Source: Branchiostoma floridae (Eukaryota > Chordata > Leptocardii > Amphioxiformes > Branchiostomatidae). Taken from it: a DNA stretch of 64,000 nt. This document shows, piece by piece, positions 41,481-53,218 of this stretch. The DNA lies in the NCBI RefSeq assembly GCF_000003815.2, contig NC_049993.1, positions 10,415,244-10,479,243 of the forward strand, written 5' to 3'. Under the pieces are notes generated by a model. It saw only the letters and a list, made by a program, of their open reading frames with translations. It was not told the origin of the DNA and made no database searches. A program made the position numbers and the translations under genes. Each line of letters starts with the position of its first letter. The first letter of the stretch is position 1.

Positions 41481-41716
41481 AGGGTGGTATTTCACTGCAC
41501 CTGGGGTACCGGTGTGGCACTGCGGGGTTCGAATTCAACGAATTAGAGATACGGAATTAATTTTCTTACGTTTTATCATTTTGTTGTCTTCTAAATCATA
41601 GTATTACGTATTACGCAATATCTAAATTTTAAAGAATCTGCGAAAATAACACAACAGTGCCGTAGTGAACGAACCCCGAAGTGCCACATCGGTGCCCCAA
41701 TTGCAAAATTAGAGAT
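41481..41716. mobile_element. Long-TIR MITE, copy 2 (3' end decayed)
   Basis: Starts AGGGTGGTATTTCACTGCAC after a TA. It carries the same internal landmarks as the 31929 copy (TACCGGTGTGGCACTGCGGGGTTCG, CGAAAATAACACAACAGTGCC). The right terminal repeat fades after GGTGCCCCAATTGC, so the exact end is uncertain. Confidence 0.82.
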
Positions 41717-42753
41717 GTCTTTCATCTTTCAAGTTCTGCCAAGTCATCTGTAAAGGTTCGAATGTATTTGACTCATTACTCTTTGGCAAATTCCCTGTCA
41801 TGTCAAAGTCAATCGTTTACTTATTCATAATTTATTATTGTAAAGGATATTTATGTGGCTATTTGTTCAAAACTACTCAGAAAACGTGTCTGGGGTTCAA
41901 ATATCTTGAATTTATTTTAGTGTACTACCCATCTCTCTACACTATCGTTATCATTCGAGTATTCGGAGAAAATTGCTCAATATGCGCAAACATTTCTTCG
42001 AGGTGAACCTTTGTATTAGGCCTAGGCTTAATGCGTACGTAATTGCACATACGTGAAGGTACCGTTACGACAGTACAGTACATCTGTACCAATTATCTCA
42101 ATACCACAGCCGCCCAAATCTGACGGCTGGAGACGGCAACCACGTCGGTTTGGAGAAATAAACACTGCATGAGACGAGCGCTGTCGTAGTTTGGTAATCG
42201 GCTTGCATCCCTTTTGGAGACGCTAGGTGGCGCAACTGATCTTTACCATCGCACGTGTAACATTGGTTGACTTAGAAATATCATATCTAGTGTTAATAGA
42301 TATATAGTGAAACATTAGAGTTACTCTGGTAGGTCCTGTAAATGAAAAATAGTAATTTTTGATTTCATATACAGTTACAGTACCAACGTGCATGATGGGA
42401 ATGTCACAAGGTCATTCCCTGCCACTGTGAAGGTCAAACTACAGACGGTATCAAGCTACTTGAGTGCAACTAAACCCATTAGAGATTATATCTGTTAATG
42501 CAGTCACTGTGTCCGGAAATGCGATTAGTGTTGAACATTCGAAGGGAACGTACCTGAAAATCCCGGCTTGTGGTAAATTCTTTTGAAACCTGCATTCATT
42601 GAATATCGCTCGACTGGCTGAGCAAAACAACACGAATAAATCTGATAATTGATTATTGCTCGACTGACGAAACAAACAGCATGAATTAAGGTAATGAACT
42701 TTGTCTATAGGAAGCATCATGAAAGGTAAGATTTCTGTTCTCTGATGTCATCA
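41717..42753. other. Gene-free stretch downstream of the retrotransposon
   Basis: No coding exon recognised. It borders the 3' end of the minus-strand LINE at 42754. A TGATGATGA run covers the LINE stop codon and the adjacent bases (about 42745-42756). Confidence 0.45.
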
Positions 42754-45213
42754 TCATAGCGTTCCGTGCCAGTACTGCAGCCAGGCCACGGCCTTCTCGT
42801 TAGCTTCTAGTAGGTCCTGGTTGGAGATGCTGGGGCCTAATACACAGTCCTTCGTAATGTGTCCCATGGTTTGGGTAGGGTGGCCACAACGACACTCAGC
42901 TGAGTTCACCCGTCCCCATTTCAGTAGGTTGTCTCTGGTCCTACCTACTCCGGACCTTGCTCTGTTCAGGTCCACCCACTCCCTTCTGGGTAGATGGGTG
43001 CCATGAGGAAGGGACTCACAAGGGATCTGGAGAGCTTCATTTAGTAGGAGGGTGTCGGAAGCTTTCCAGCGATCGACTCTGTACTTGGCAGCCTCCTTAG
43101 GGTTCAGACTCTGTATGGTCATGAAGCTCTTTCTAGATTTGAGTCTTCTTCTAACATCATGGTAGTAGTGTAGAGGGTGTCGAGAGTCCTGCTCTTGTAC
43201 AAATTTCTGAGTTCTGGAGAGAGCTTCCCGTCGGATGGGAGGTGGTGCGATACCTGCTAGCCGGTACAATGCTGGCAGGGGTGTGGGCCTCAGCGCTCCT
43301 GTTATGATGCGACAAGAAGTGTTGAGCTCAGCATCCACTTTACTGGCATGGCATGACCTTTCCCAGGCAGGAGAACAGTATTCTGCTGTGGAATAACATA
43401 ACGCCAAGGCAGTAGATCGTAAGGTGTTTGCATCAGCTCCCCAGTTCAGAGTTGTGAGGTTGTTGAGGAGGTTGTTCCTGGAAGCAACCTTCTCCTTGAG
43501 TTTCCTGACATGCTCTCTATAAGACAGAGTTCTGTCCATGGTTACTCCAAGGTAAACCGGGAACTTTTCGTTGGCTAGTTTAGTAGATCGTAAGGTGTTT
43601 GCATCAGCTCCCCAGTTCAGAGTTGTGAGGTTGTTGAGGAGGTTGTTCCTGGAAGCAACCTTCTCCTTGAGTTTCCTGACATGCTCTCTATAAGACAGAG
43701 TTCTGTCCATGGTTACTCCAAGGTAAACCGGGAACTTTTCGTTGGCTAGTTTCTTACCATTCCAGACTATGTTCAGCTGTCGTTTGGCCTGGTGGTTATT
43801 CAAATGGAATGCACACACTTGGGTTTTGCTAGGGTTCGCATTTAAGAAATTGTTCTTGTAGTAGACTGACAGACTGTTCAGAGCAGCGGTCAGTCTGCGC
43901 TCGATGACCTCGAAAGACTTGTGCTGGGTGGTTAGACCTAGGTCGTCAGCGTAGATAAACCGGCGGATGTTGTTGAACTGGGGAAGGTCGTTGGTGTAGA
44001 CGTTGAACAGGGTTGGTGCAAGCACCGAGCCTTGTGGGAGGCCGTTCGTCTGAGAACGCCAGCGGCTCCTTTTCCCATCCATCTCAACGAAGAACCGTCG
44101 GTTTTCAAGTAGCGACTGGATGATCCTGACAGTGCTTGTGTTCCGAACCATTTTTGCCAGTTTTAGTAAGAGCAGTCTATGGTTGACGGTATCGTATGCA
44201 GCAGTCAGGTCAACAAAAACCGCCCCCGTGACCTTCCCGGTTTCAAAGCCATCCTCGATGTGCTGGGTAATGTTCAGGACTTGGCCACAGCAGGACCTTC
44301 CTGGTCTGAAACCCGCTTGGTCGGGAGATAGTAGCTCATCTATTATGGGACCAATACGCGCAAGTATCATTCTCTCATACAACTTGAAGAGGATACACAA
44401 TAATGACACAGGTCGGTAGCTTTTGGCGTTGGAAGGGTCCTTGTTGGGTTTCAGGAGAGCGACCACTTTTGCTTTCCGCCAAACCTTAGGGATGGAAAGG
44501 GTGGTGGCACAGGTATTGAACATTTGTAGTAGCCAGGCTTTAGCTTTAGGTCCAAAGTTCCGAATGACTTCAGTCGTGATACCATCAAGGCCAGCAGCTT
44601 TCCCGGGTTTCAGAAGTTTGATGGCATCTTCCAGTTCAGAGATGGTGAAATCTGCGAACTCGTCCTCGCTTTCCAACATCACATTCTCCATCTCCTCTTT
44701 CATCTTCTTCCGATGACCTCTTTCTTTGTTGAGAGGTTTGCCATTAAGCAGTAGCTGCGTAGCCACTTCATTAGGGGTCACGGCAGCTAGACTTGCCTGT
44801 GGATTCTTGTCAGAGTTTAACTTCTTGATTGTGGACCAGGCTTTCTTGCTGTTCTGAGTCATATCCACATTTGTGATAAGCTCTTTCCATCTTTCTCTCC
44901 GCTCTTCAGAAACTGAAGCCAGCACAGATTCTCCCATTGCTATCGTTTCCTCTGCAAATGGGTCGACTTCGTATGCTTTTACATATTCCTCGTAGAGATC
45001 TTTGCTGTCTTCACTTAAGCAAGGTATATAAGACTTGCGACATCCTCTTGGAATATGTCTCTTTGATATTTCCCATACAAGGCTTTGGAACTGATCATAG
45101 ATGTTGGGATGAGGTTCCAACGTCTGGATTCTATCGTCAAGTTCCATAGTGAAACTCTCCCAATTTGCTTTACGAAAGTAAAGCTTCTCTGATGTAACAT
45201 CCCTACATGCCAT
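42754..45213 (-). mobile_element. 5'-truncated non-LTR retrotransposon, reverse transcriptase ORF
   Basis: An 819-codon open frame of a jockey/CR1-like LINE. Residues from about 5 carry the linker that normally follows the APE endonuclease (YFRKANWESFTMELD). The reverse transcriptase follows: GKAAGLDGITTEVI near 200, YRPVSLLCILFKLYERM near 268, QAGFRPGRSCCGQVLN near 300, VFVDLTAAYDTVNH near 334, NGLPQGSVLAPTLFNVYTND near 390 and the catalytic YADD at 421-424 (43942-43953). A CxCG..H..C zinc-knuckle-like motif closes the C-terminus (CRCGHPTQTMGHITKDC). The endonuclease is absent, which fits the usual 5' truncation during target-primed insertion. The first ten residues are probably flanking sequence. 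Residues 488-544 are repeated exactly as 545-601. The frame has no stops, so the insertion is young, but without an endonuclease it is not autonomous. Confidence 0.9.
43411..43752 (-). repeat. Exact 171-bp tandem duplication inside the LINE
   Basis: 43411-43581 and 43582-43752 are identical over all 171 bases. They encode two copies of a 57-residue block (KLANEKFPVYLGVTMDRTLS through NTLRST) just after the RT palm, in the thumb region. The frame is kept. Confidence 0.95.
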
Positions 45214-46328
45214 TTGCGGTTCTTCATGTAGCCATACTTCCTGTGATGATGTGATCTACAGAGGAGATAAAGGCTAAGCCAGGGGACGTGTCTGCGGCAG
45301 CATGTATGCTGACAATATCTGTGCTCCAAATGTTACGTACATGCGGACCGAAGTTCACAAACCCTTATCTTGAGTTTATTGTGGATCTATTTGCGTCATT
45401 TCCACAATTGATTAGATTCTTCTTCTTTCCTACGATTTGAAGTTGGGACAATGCAGCAAATTATGACCTTGCCACAATGTCAGGTCAACACACCATAGCA
45501 TTGAAAAATACATGAGAAGCAATATCATTTGTGACTAGGTCAGCGGGATGCCATTACAGTGTTAAATCTAGTGGCTCATGCCTCTCCCGGTAGTCCGGTG
45601 ATCGATGTTGGTCTACTATATGATAGTGCAGAGGTTGGGTCATCTCAACGGGGATGGGCGCCGCCCTATAAACATCCGGTGTGGGAAGGACCTTAACATT
45701 TGCCTCCATGAAAGAATTGACGTTATATGTTTAGCGGGAGTTTGTCTGTACCTGTGTCTCTGTGTGTGATAACTGAATAAGGCCTTGTTTTGATATTTGA
45801 GACCTCGAACTGTTAGGTTTGCGGCTATGTAGTGGCTTGCTATGGTACTGCAGTGGAATTCCTGATTTTGATATTTTGTATTCTGAAAAAGATATAGTCA
45901 CGATTTAAGGTTGTAGATTGCAGCTCTTAAGCTTGGGAAGAAATGGCAGTTTGGGTCGCCTTATTTTCAAATATATCCAGTGTGCTTATATGCTATATAC
46001 TGTACCTGAAAATGGTTAAAACGAGTGAATGATTGAAAAAGAGTGCACAATTGATTTATCATGGTAACATTAGTAAGAAAAGAGACCACTATAGAGTCAG
46101 CTCAAACATTACATTTGTTGCTGTCCAGGTAGAAATTAAAGCGCGTGCACTAGAGTACAAAGCACACTGCACACGTTCTATGATGGAACGACAAGACAAT
46201 GAAAGTTTTTTTTTAATTCTTTAATTTCTTAAGTTTGGATGTTAAAATAATGCAGGTTGTAAGAGATGTAAGCATGCCGCCCATTTACGGTACGTAATGG
46301 ACGGTATGCTGGATGAAGGTACCGAGAT
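45214..46328. other. Spacer between the LINE and FABP gene A, 3' flank of A
   Basis: No coding exon. ATTAAA poly(A)-signal candidates for gene A occur on the minus strand at 46212-46217 and 46220-46225, about 110 bases after the stop. A block near 45650-45720 (GGGCGCCGCCCTAT...GGAAGGAC) matches the 3' flank of gene B near 50950-51000, marking the A/B duplication. Confidence 0.55.
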
Positions 46329-47719
46329 CTAGATCTTCTGCATCTCTGCCGATCCCTCCAGGTCACCAATCTTGTATTCCTGGAATAACAGCCACAACAA
46401 ACAAGTCATCACAATGCCGTAGCAAACCGGAGTTAACAAATTTGGTGCAAATAACACTCTTAGTAACCTCACGATGTGAACTCTCATATAGGTTAGTTTT
46501 GCATGTTTCTGTGCTGCTGGAATAGAAGAAAAAAAGATTTATAATCTACAGTCTTTAGTGACATACCCATATACAAAAATGTTTTGTCGAATTGGAATGA
46601 AGTAACATATGTTTGAGTTTAGATTGATTGAAACCTATAGAAAGTTGTTCTTATCTTACCATACGCATGGTGTTGTCGCCCTCCCATCGGAGAGTCTGAC
46701 GGACCTCCAGCCCCTTCCCGTCATGGTTGGGGTACACGAAAACCAGGGTGTCTCCATCCAAGGTGCAGGTCACCTGTAGGTTGGGAAGATGAATTCAAAT
46801 ACACTAAATTAGACTAAAGATAAAACATATTAGACATACATCCGCAGCAGAAAGGCATTGTAACGTTGACTCCATAAGCATTTTGCCATCTTACTGTTCC
46901 CGTGTTGGCCTTGCATGCTTCACCTTGACATCCTTAGAACAAGCTATCTCACAGTTCCGAGTGCGCATGTGCAATCGTGATGCATTCTGGTTTAAGACGA
47001 AGTTCAAGATCGCTCGTTTAGACTGAACCCCAATTGTCTAGACATTTTTCAACCTTCTCATGCATTACAAGGAATACTCACCAGATAATAGTCAGTGAAT
47101 AAAACTGTGAAATGACTCTATCTTATCAATACAGACGCCCATGATTAGTTGAATTCTACCCTGTATTTTGCACCTACCTTCCTCTTGGTGCCGTTAGGAT
47201 CCGTTTCTTCACACTCTTCTCCAAGGATGATGGTGTTCTCAGTCGTCCTGCCCAATATCGTTCTCTTGTTAGTCAACTTTTTCCCGGACACTGTAGTCTC
47301 CATCGTTACCTCTGCATCTTTCATCACCTGCTGGACCTGAGGCGGGATTCCTGACATAAAGCATAGAACATATGACTGTGTTATACTATAGTTATACTTT
47401 TTCAACACTATTGCCTCCGTAGAAGTAATATCTTAGGAGTAATGTTTTTAAGATATTTTTGCGTGTTCGCAATTATAACTTTAATATGCGCAGTTACAAA
47501 ACTCTCAACATGTTTAACTTGGAATTGTGCACAAGAATGACCTTATTGCTCCTTTGCTGTCTAGTAAATCAAATCAGTTGGAGGAATGTTTACTACAAAT
47601 TCTTTACAACACTTTGTAACAGAAAAACGTTTACCCATTTTAGCCATGATCTCCGGGTAGTTGTCGGAGTGCTTGGTCAACTTCCAGGTACCTTTACCTT
47701 CCGGGATGTTAAACGGCAT
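46329..47719 (-). CDS. FABP-like intracellular lipid-binding protein, gene A
   Basis: Four coding exons: 47635-47719 (85 nt), 47178-47350 (173 nt), 46660-46773 (114 nt), 46329-46379 (51 nt). Total 140 residues with intron phases 1, 0, 0; all introns are GT-AG. This is the canonical FABP/iLBP gene plan. Exon 1 gives MPFNIPEGKGTWKLTKHSDN, with the FABP signature GTWKL. Exon 2 gives the beta-strands around TVSGKKLTNK and ILGEECEETD. Exon 3 gives DGDTLVFVYPNHDGKGLEVR. Exon 4 ends GDLEGSAEMQKI, one residue off the GDLEGW seen in copies B to D. No signal peptide, so it is cytosolic; the expected role is binding fatty acids or other small lipids. The Arg-x-Tyr pair of ordinary FABPs is absent at the C-terminus. 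A transposon (47812-49079) lies 92 bp upstream of the ATG, in the promoter. Closest relative here is gene B. Confidence 0.9.
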
Positions 47720-47811
47720 TTTTGGATGTACGATAGTTGACGTTTCACAGGCGAGACGAGTAGACCAGACTTCTGTGGTAAAAGTAGAAGGAACCTTTGG
47801 ACGACTATCTA

Positions 47812-49079
47812 CACTCGGCACAAAAAGTTTGGAATATCAACTTTGGTATATCATATTTCTGTTATTTATGCATCAATTTCAATGTATTATATATCAATAG
47901 AAAGCTTGTGTGATTTTCTTTCCTATGGTATCAAACTTATTATGATTGTTAACACATGAAACGAGCACAAGGCCTGCTTACGTGAGTGGGCCACGAAAAA
48001 AAAGTGCCCAAATTCCCCTATTTCTGTTCAACACTGCATCGTCCTGTTGATATTGGCGCGTGTGTCACTGGTTCAATCAATCCTCTTTTCACGTCACATT
48101 TTGTATACGGAACATACAAGGTTTTAGTACACTTGAGTAGAGTTCATCTGCCCTTTCGATAGTTGGATGGCAGAATCAAAGCATGGATGCGGCAAGGAGA
48201 ACCGCACGCTGACAAGGCAAGAGTAACTTTCGGCATTTGGTGATGGAGGCAGCGTCATGGTGTGGGGTGGTATGACCACCATAGGGTAAACAAGACTCGT
48301 CATCATTCCAGGCAAATTAATGTGGTGACATATAGGGACACCATCCTCCATCCAGTAGCAACATTCTACCTCTTCAATACTAAATGCCATTTTGCAAGAT
48401 TACAACACCAGTCCACACAGAGCAAGGACCATTGGATGCTGGAGCACAGTCTTAGGGTGGAATAGCCTTCCTACGGCTTATGGCTAGCACTCGATTGATC
48501 ACCTCTTGCCATGGTTCAGATTTTTTGCTTGAATAAAGATTAATAGTAGCTTTGATTGACATGTCCTGTTATTCAATTTGCCTTCATTCACAATTCAATA
48601 AATACTGACGGAAGAAAATGAGCAGCATGGAGTGATTGACTTTTAAATTAGTAGGGTAATTTTGGTACTTTATCTTTAGGACCCCCTGTACGTAAGCGGG
48701 CCTGGTGCTCGTTCCATGAATTTACACTCATAAAATACTCTACTCAGATATGCTAAAAAGAAACTGGGATGTTCTGTATACCAAACGTTAGGTGATAAAA
48801 GGATTGATTGAATCATTGTCACCCGCGGCCATAACAACGGTTGAACCGGACGATACAGTTTTGAACAGAAACGGGGGAATTTGGGCACTTTTTTTCGTGA
48901 CCCACTCACGTTAGCAGGCCTAGTGTATGTTTCATGAGTTAACAATGATAATGAGTTTGATACCATTGGAAAGAACATCATGCAAGCTTTCTATAGATAT
49001 ATAATATATTGAAATTGATGCAGAAACAACATAAATATGATCAACCGAAGTTGATATTCCAAACCTTTTGTGCTGAGTG
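47812..49079. mobile_element. Tc1-like transposon with long inverted repeats, in gene A promoter
   Basis: A 1,268-bp element with ends CACTCGGCACAAAAAGTTTGG and CCAAACCTTTTGTGCTGAGTG, flanked by TA (47810-47811, 49080-49081). The inverted arms run about 300 bp (through GAAAAAAAGTGCCCAAATTC on both sides). The centre, plus strand about 48160-48500, keeps a broken Tc1 transposase: GDGGSVMVWGGMTT, a YRDTIL-type segment and LQDYNTSPHRA-like residues in shifting frames with stops. It is not autonomous. It lies between the coding end of gene A and sequence homologous to gene B's upstream promoter. Confidence 0.85.
48124..48500 (+). pseudogene. Tc1-like transposase relic
   Basis: The plus strand reads RSKHGCGKENRTLTRQ, then after a stop FGDGGSVMVWGGMTTIG, then LVIIPGKL, then (after frameshifts) YRDTILHP and finally GCWSTVLGWNSLPTAYGSLD. 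The order matches the DDE region of Tc1 transposases, where VMVWGG lies near the second Asp and the last segment follows the DN(A)PH motif. Several stops and frameshifts make it non-functional. Confidence 0.75.
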
Positions 49080-49545
49080 TATATAAAAGGTAAATTTTTT
49101 ATGTGTAATCAAAATAAATACAGTCAGCGCCAAGTACGTATGGACATGTAATCAGATTGCGCTACGTGTGTAGGCACATTTGGCTGTTTGGCAACATATT
49201 GATATACTTTTACGCAACTATTTGTTTGACCTATCTTTAATCTATAAATCTAAACAATAAGTCAGTTGTTGCTGTCCCCTTCTTATTCTCTCATTCTGTT
49301 TATATATGCAATGTGTATTCTCAGAACTATCCGAAATTAAAACGATCCTATTTACTGATGGTATGTGGCAATAATGAATATAAGATGTTCTGTCCTTGGA
49401 AGCGACCAGTTAGTACCTAACAGTGCCATTACTCCACACTTTTAGTCCGTGTGGTGGGAACGGTTATGAAACAAACCTTATCTAAATAATGAGGTTATCC
49501 AAACAACAACTACCCACACAGATTTGGAGAGGACGCCGGACCTCT
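49080..49545. promoter_or_regulatory. Displaced upstream promoter region of gene A
   Basis: Reading leftward (minus strand), this segment resembles the upstream region of gene B at about 53212-53545. ACGTGTGTAGGCACATTTGG at 49160 pairs with ACATGTGTAGGCTCATTTAG at 53280, and AAACGATCCTAT occurs at 49341 and 53521. The TATATAAAA at 49080-49088 corresponds to gene B's TATA element, but is now 1.36 kb from gene A's ATG because of the transposon. Confidence 0.6.
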
Positions 49546-51377
49546 ACATGTGGCGTAATCTCAAAATGGACAGAAAAAATATGAAGTAAAGACTGACCAG
49601 GCCCGAGTTAAACAGTAAAGATATCAATTCAAACGTGGAAGCACCATCTTTCCAGCATTGTAAAGAGTGGCACCAGATGTACGTCACACTCTGGGTAGGC
49701 CCAGGAAAGCAACAAATAGAAACATAGCTTTCAATGTGATCCCGGGTCTTCACATGTCTCACTTAAACAGTAGAAAGAAAACAAGAAGGCTATATCAACT
49801 ACATGTACATTTATAAGCAAAGATCAAACTAAGCAGAACACGAGGCAACGCTTTAAGCAACCGGTACACACCGAGGACGGATTTCTCTCTCGGTGACTAT
49901 ATACATGTTAGAGGGTGCTCCTAGAAACATGTCTTACCTTGAGAAAGTCGAGAGGCAAATGGCCGAGAAAATGAAGCTATCTATCTCATTCTGCCTACCA
50001 CGTGACAAATCTGACCAACCACGTAGCCCCTCCCGTGGGAATAGTAAGATGACTGTTTGGACAGTTCTGTCCTTGTTTAGAATGAAGAGCAGTCCACCGC
50101 TGCCACCAGTGTAGAATGAAGAGATGTTACACACACTCTGGTTTCCTGATTATGATCGCTTTGGACAGAGCTTATCTTTTCCCTTTATTTACAGTTTATA
50201 TATTCAGTTACAGATGTGGGGTATAGGGACGTCTGGACGAATGCTCTACATCTTCCTGTCCTCTACGTCTATAACGCATTGCAACATTTAGATGTGCTCC
50301 GGACGTTGGAAGCGACCGACAAGTGCCGAACAGTACACGTGTCATTGTCTCACGTTTTTAGTCCATGCGATAGGATTGGTTATGAAACGAGAATAATCCA
50401 AAAGAACAACTGTACCATGAACACAGACTTAAAGGGGACGCAGAACCACAAATTTACAGAATCAGCAAGGAAAAATTTCCAACGTGGAAGAACCATACTA
50501 GCACCATCACTGCAGTTACAGACTGAGGGGAGGTTTTGCGGACGTTTCGTTCGATAGACAATAACATATATGACAATACATAATACATTAATTTAAAACC
50601 CTCCACTGATAATGCACTCCAAATGGAATAGCTCATGTATACACCCTTTCAACTTATCGGCGCTCTCACCGCGCTCTCGCTGCGATCCACGATTTGCCAG
50701 AGTGCCGAGACCCCAAACAAAGTTGCTCTAGTGGAATCTCTCCGGTGACCAAAGATTTGACAGATCATCGAAAGAATTTCAGAGAAGAGTTTCCTCAAGT
50801 TTTATGTGTTTCAAGTCGTTTTATGTGTTTCATGATCAAGTCATACTTAGATCATATGGGTACAAAGGTCAAGCACATAGACTTTTGACTACACCATAGT
50901 ATCTCCGTGCTCCCACAGCGGTATGGTCCAAAGCTAACGAAACGTTGATAGGCGCCGCCCTATTGACCATAAGATGTAGGAAGGACATAAACTTTACATA
51001 AATACACCTTTTGGCAGTGCCTGCATGATATGGATGGTACCTGAACTTTTTTTTTCAATTGCACATTATTAGGATAACACTAACAAGGAGAGAACTGGTG
51101 GATAGAAAGAGTTAGGCCTTGGGCTAGCATTATGATTTTTGCTGACCAGCAATTGCTCTAAAACTGACAAAGTACGGATCATATGTCCTAGTAATGAAAC
51201 GAAAAGAGACAGTGGAATGTTTTGCTCAATGCTTTAATATGTTGAGAAACATATCGAGAGCAGCAACGTTTGGTTATAAAAGCAGGGTGTGGGAGACGTG
51301 CATCTGTTGTCCGTCTGCGGTACGGCACGTGCATGCAGTAGACATGTCCGCACTAGGGTGGGTGAAGGTACCGAGAT
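49546..51377. other. Spacer between genes A and B
   Basis: No exon recognised. About 49395-49545 and 50300-50445 are diverged direct repeats of each other (GGAAGCGACC...TTTTAGTCC...GGTTATGAAAC). The gene B end holds an ATTAAA poly(A)-signal candidate on the minus strand at 51233-51238, 140 bases past the stop, and the 50950-51000 block shared with the 3' flank of gene A. Confidence 0.5.
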
Positions 51378-53101
51378 CTAGATCTTCTGCATCTCAGTCC
51401 ATCCCTCCAGGTCACCGCATTTGTATTCCTGTAACAACAGACACAAAACTCATTATTCAGAGTCAGTCATCACATTGCTGTAACCAATCGGTTTTAGAAA
51501 ATAGCAAATCCTGACAATCATAACATGATTGTCTATCGCACATCTTGTACAAGTTTGCCTTGACCAATACCTTCACAAACTTGACATGTTCTCGTCTTAC
51601 CGTGCGGAGGGTCTTGTCGTCCAGCCACCGGCGGGTCTGACGGACCTCCAGCCCCTTCCCGTCATGGTTGGGGTGCACGGACACCAGGGTGTCTCCCTCA
51701 ATGCTGTAGGTCACCTGTATGGTGAGAAGAATAATTCAGATATATACCAAATATAGTAGAGGGATAAAGGTAAAGTAATATTGGCTCCACAAATAAACAG
51801 CGTGAATTTCTTATGATAAGCCGTACGGTCGTGGTGCATTGTGGTCTGTGTCAAAGTTCAAGATCTCTTTGCTTCACACATACATGTACCTCACTTGTCC
51901 AGACTTTTCTTTTATCTGAGGACTATAAAGGCTAGTTTTTAGCAACTGAAACTGTGAATTTTCTGTCTAGAAACCGCCATGTTATCTACTCAGGTGTCTT
52001 GAACAGTTATTCCGTCCTTTGCATCTACCTTCCTCTTGTTACCGGTGGGATCCGTCTCCTCACACTCCTGTCCCAGGGTGAAGGTGTTCTCACTAGTCTT
52101 GCCCAACATCGTGGCCTTGCTGGTGAACGTGTTGCCTGACACTGTGATCTCGATGGGGAACTCCGCGTCTTTCATCATGGCCTGCACATCAGCCGGGATT
52201 CCTGATAACGGCATAGAATATCTGACTGTGTTCTAGCGATACTTTAGTAAGGGTGGCATCTCNNNNNNNNNNNNNNNNNNNNNNNNNNNNNNNNNNNNNN
52301 NNNNNNNNNNNNNNNNNNNNNNNNNNNNNNNNNNNNNNNNNNNNNNNNNNNNNNNNNNNNNNTTCAGAGATAGATAACAAATTTTCTTACATTTTGGGTA
52401 TTTGTTGTCTGCTAAGTGACACTTTTACGTATTACGTAATATCTGAATCATAAAAAACGGCGAAAATAACACAACAGTGCCGCAGTGAACGAACCCCGCA
52501 GTGCCGCACCTGTGCCCCAAGTGCAGTAAGTAAAGAATGGCGTCAGATTGAAAGCTCTATTTGTCCCTAGGTGAATAGAAAAAAACGGACTATATTGATT
52601 ACCCATCACTGCTTAGCTAATAAATAACTCCGCGTGATCGAAGTTCGACAGTTGGGGGTGGGTGGTGGTGATGGGGAGACGTTCAATCACCTTGGAAAAA
52701 AACCTTATCTCTCTATGAAACATTTCGTGTCTTCCATAAGCTGGCTACACTTGATATAGTTGAAAAATATGCTTGATCAGAGTTACGAAATGCTAAACTA
52801 TGGACACGTAAAATCTCCTCGAAACATAGAAGTCCAACTTAAATGCCAACAATGATGTATGAACCAAAATTCTTGTCAAGAAGCATAAAACGTTGTTGTG
52901 GTATGGTTAAAACAATAATCATCATGTTCTACGATCCGCGAGTTAGAAAATAAGTTAAGTAGTACTTAGGAACGTCTACTTCAAACGTTTTACACCGTTT
53001 TGTAACAAAAAATTACCCATTTTCGCCATGATTTCCCCATAGTTGTCGGAGCGCTTGCTTCCCTTCCAGGTGCCGGTACCCTTTGCCAAGTCAAACGGCA
53101 T
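51378..53101 (-). CDS. FABP-like intracellular lipid-binding protein, gene B
   Basis: Four coding exons: 53017-53101 (85 nt), 52029-52201 (173 nt), 51601-51714 (114 nt), 51378-51428 (51 nt). 140 residues, phases 1, 0, 0, all GT-AG. Exon 1 is MPFDLAKGTGTWKGSKRSDN. Exon 2 has TVSGNTFTSKATML and NTFTLGQECEETD. Exon 3 has EGDTLVSVHPNHDGKGLEVR. Exon 4 ends YKCGDLEGWTEMQKI. Expected to be a cytosolic beta-barrel binding a small lipid. Arg126 and Tyr128 of ordinary FABPs fall on Thr and Met in a simple alignment. A TATA box lies about 110 bp upstream. Intron 1 contains a long-TIR MITE and an assembly gap, so its length is uncertain. Matching flanks and near-identical exon 4 with gene A show recent duplication. 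Confidence 0.9.
52250..52530. mobile_element. Long-TIR MITE, copy 3 (in gene B intron 1, holds assembly gap)
   Basis: Starts AGGGTGGCATCTC after TA and is then interrupted by 100 N (52263-52362). It resumes with TTCAGAGATAGATAACAAATT, CGAAAATAACACAACAGTGCC and GTGCCGCACCTGTGCCCCAAGTGCAGT, matching the 31929 copy. The last few bases of the right terminal repeat are altered. Confidence 0.82.
52263..52362. other. Assembly gap (100 N)
   Basis: Exactly 100 N inside the MITE copy above. The gap was probably caused by this repeat. Confidence 0.99.
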
Positions 53102-53211
53102 TTTGGATGATAGTTGTCGTTTTTCTGCGGAGAAGACTAGACCAGACGAGCTTCACCTCCTGGGGTCTGAGTTAAAGTGGGAGGAACCTTTGTACGACAA
53201 GCTTTATAAAG

Positions 53212-53218
53212 GTCGCCT
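53212..53218 (-). promoter_or_regulatory. TATA box of FABP gene B
   Basis: The minus strand reads CCTTTATAAAGC, 111 bases before the ATG, leaving room for a start site about 30 bases downstream and a short leader. The leader sequence (AAAGGTTCC) is conserved upstream of gene A. Confidence 0.6.

Noticed and set aside
42821-45149. Plus-strand open frames of 60-100 codons opposite the LINE
   Set aside because: Antisense shadows of the reverse transcriptase frame.
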